Below are positions 62,240-64,000 of a stretch of DNA of 64,000 bases, one piece after another. The notes below the pieces were generated by a model. It saw nothing but the letters and a program-made list of their open reading frames with translations. It was not told the origin of the DNA and ran no database searches. The position numbers and the translations under genes are program-made. The stretch spans positions 20,122,067 to 20,186,066 of the forward strand of contig JBAIZL010000002.1 of assembly GCA_036971475.1 (NCBI GenBank). Reading direction: 5' to 3'. Numbering within the stretch: the stretch's first letter is position 1; every line of letters begins with the position of its first letter. This stretch comes from Prosapia bicincta (taxonomy: Eukaryota > Arthropoda > Insecta > Hemiptera > Cercopidae).

Positions 62240-64000
62240 TTTTTTTTTTTTTTTAACTTGGGAGCGGGTTTGAATTGCCCGAAGAACTGCTACCTTAAGG
62301 TATATTATACTTACCTCCCTGATCTAGTCAAATAACCCCTTCCCTCTTACCAGGTTTAGGAGTTTCCTGACTAGAGTTTTACCTTCAGCATCCACCGAAG
62401 CCGTTCCATCACCAAAGAGGTTGAAGCGCCTCTCAGCAAGTACTTCACATCTGTAAATAATGTGTGTGGCAGTCTCCAGTGCCTGCCCGCATAATCTGCA
62501 CACGGGTTCATCTTTGTAGATACCCATTTTATGCAAATGTTTCCTTAGTCCACAGTGTCCCGTGAGTAGACCTGTGACTATCCTCAATTCCTGCCTAGAC
62601 AGAGAGATGAGATTCTTCTGCAGCCTCAAGGAAGGTTTCCTAAGGGTTAGCTTACTGTGTCTCATCCCTTCGGCCCTGATCCAGTGCTCACAGTGTCTTT
62701 CAGCCATTCACCTTCGCACTGTCATCTTGACCATGGATTTGGAAATACCTACCGCAGGCTCCGGTCCAATCAGGGGAGTCGAAGACCCCTCCTTGGCCAG
62801 CGCATCTGCGGCTTCATTTTCAAGTATTCCCCTATACCCTGGCACCCAACGTAACTTGATTTGATTGTGCCTTGCCAGAGCTTGTAGGTTAATTAGGCAC
62901 TCCCTGACTATGGCCGAGGTTACCACGTGTCCGTTTCGTGCCTTAATTGCTGCCTGACTGTCGGAGAAAATAGCAATCCGAGTCCCGTGTGTTTCCCTTC
63001 TCGCTATCTCTCCCAGTCAGGCATTTATAGCATATACTTCGGCCTGAAAGACAGAGGTATGCCTCCCCAAGGAAAAACCTAGTTCTACACTTGGGTTTTT
63101 ACAATACACCCCCGCTCCAGTGCCGAAGTCCATCTTGGAGCCATCTGTGTACCAGATCTGAGCTCCCGATGTTAATGTCCCTGACCATTCCATCATAGTT
63201 TGGTGGACCTGGTCAGGTGCAAAAATTCGAGTAATGTGGTCGCTGCCCATTTCCAAGACGGGTTCTTTGACCACGCACTCGATACTCGTATATCCCGAGA
63301 CATCTGGGAGGTTAGCCCAGTTGCTCGAGTTGCGCAATCTCCATGCCTCCAGCCTCGCCTCTCCCCTAAGGACAAGCTCAAGGGGAGGGAGGTTAAGCAT
63401 TAAATCCATTGCTGCACCTGGTGTAGTTGATATCGCTCCCAGTGTGCAAAGTCAGGCCAATCTCTGGATAGAGCTCAGTTTAGCTCTTGTCTGTGCCTGG
63501 TTGGCCTTTGTCCACCACACCAGAGCTCCATAGGTAATCATAGGTCTTATCACCCTCAGATACATCCAGTGCATCATTTATGGCTTCAGTCCCCATTTCT
63601 TACCCACCATTCTTCTCACAGTTATCAGTGCCCTTTTGGCCCTGTTAACTGTCCTCTCAAGATGTGGGTTCCAGGTGAGTTTCCTGTCCAGAGTAACTCC
63701 CAGGTACTTCACCTCCCCCACAAACTCAAGGTATTCACCAAACAAGGGGTATCCTGGTCGTCAGATCTTTTCGCTGTCTGGTGAAGCTAATGAGAGCAGT
63801 CTTTTTTGGATTTACCCTAAGGTTCTCCTTTTTACACCACTCTTCAATCAGTCGTAGAGGATTTCTGATTACCTCAAGGACTGTATCAGGGAATCTGCCC
63901 AGGATCAGAACAACTATGTCGTCCGCATATCCTAGACAGATGTACCCCTGTTCATTCAGGAGTTCAATAAGGTTGTCAACCACTAGGCACCACAACAGAG
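62240..64000 (-). mobile_element. 3' part of a second LINE, truncated by the window end
   Basis: Minus-strand element with a poly(A) tail (T-run 62240-62254) running off the right edge. Reading order is RT motif C (GYADDIVVLI, about 63905-63935), a frameshift near 63750, a connection region with KYLGVTLDRKLTW, a TAA stop in KKWGLKP*MMHW, RNase H (YTDGSKMDFGTGAG, FQAEVYAINA, FSDSQAAI, NEAADALAKEG), and a zinc motif CRLCG...HIIYRC. In-frame TGA stops lie at 63017-63019 and 62708-62710. Related in domain order to the 34984-40056 element, but clearly a different family, with poly(A) rather than TAA tail. Dead copy. Confidence 0.8.

Overview
This is AT-rich eukaryotic nuclear DNA, almost certainly from an insect. 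The genes have spliced exons with GT/AG borders. The intergenic space is large and full of satellites, microsatellites and decayed transposons. The LINEs are of arthropod type, one with a DUF4780-like ORF1, and there are mariner relics and TTAGG-rich stretches. A hemipteran or another repeat-rich insect is possible, but the sequence does not settle the order. There are no rRNA or convincing tRNA genes and nothing prokaryotic.

Three host genes can be supported. (1) A minus-strand exon (14487-16353) encodes a secreted, low-complexity protein of at least 619 residues, with basic RGR repeats and an aromatic/proline repeat region. (2) A plus-strand two-exon gene (54572-56257) encodes a 73-residue secreted six-cysteine peptide. 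(3) A minus-strand two-exon gene (58220-59601) encodes a 65-residue secreted six-cysteine peptide. Genes 2 and 3 are tail-to-tail paralogues. They have exactly the same cysteine spacing (C-x6-C-x5-CC-x4-C-x11-C, the inhibitor cystine knot pattern) and the same phase-0 intron immediately before cysteine 2. Simple ORF calling misses both because each exon is about 90-120 bases.

Layout. 1-12390: non-coding, with minisatellites, GT/GA/TA tracts and one hairpin element. 12392-13838: 137-bp satellite. 14487-16353: secreted protein exon. 18780-23720: 157-bp satellite, homogeneous on the left and diverged on the right. 24176-30720: left arm of a 6.5-kb inverted duplication. 30664-33640: 126-bp satellite. 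34036-34640: LINE remnant. 34771-34979: hairpin MITE. 34984-40056: broken full-length LINE on the minus strand. 40774-41690: nearly identical 136-bp tandem repeat. 43034-45320: copy of the knottin upstream region, joined to duplication material. 45328-52095: right inverted arm. 52105-54606: inverted, then direct, copies of the knottin upstream region. 54562-59650: the knottin pair. 60165-61020: minisatellite. 62240-64000: 3' part of a second LINE, running off the window.

The most unusual structure is the 24-55 kb block. The 6.5-kb unit begins with an internally deleted mariner relic and is present in inverted orientation on both sides of about 14.6 kb. Its outer end sits inside two truncated copies of knottin exon 1. 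The 126-bp satellite between the arms carries the mariner DNxPAH catalytic segment in every monomer, so it appears to have grown from the transposon.
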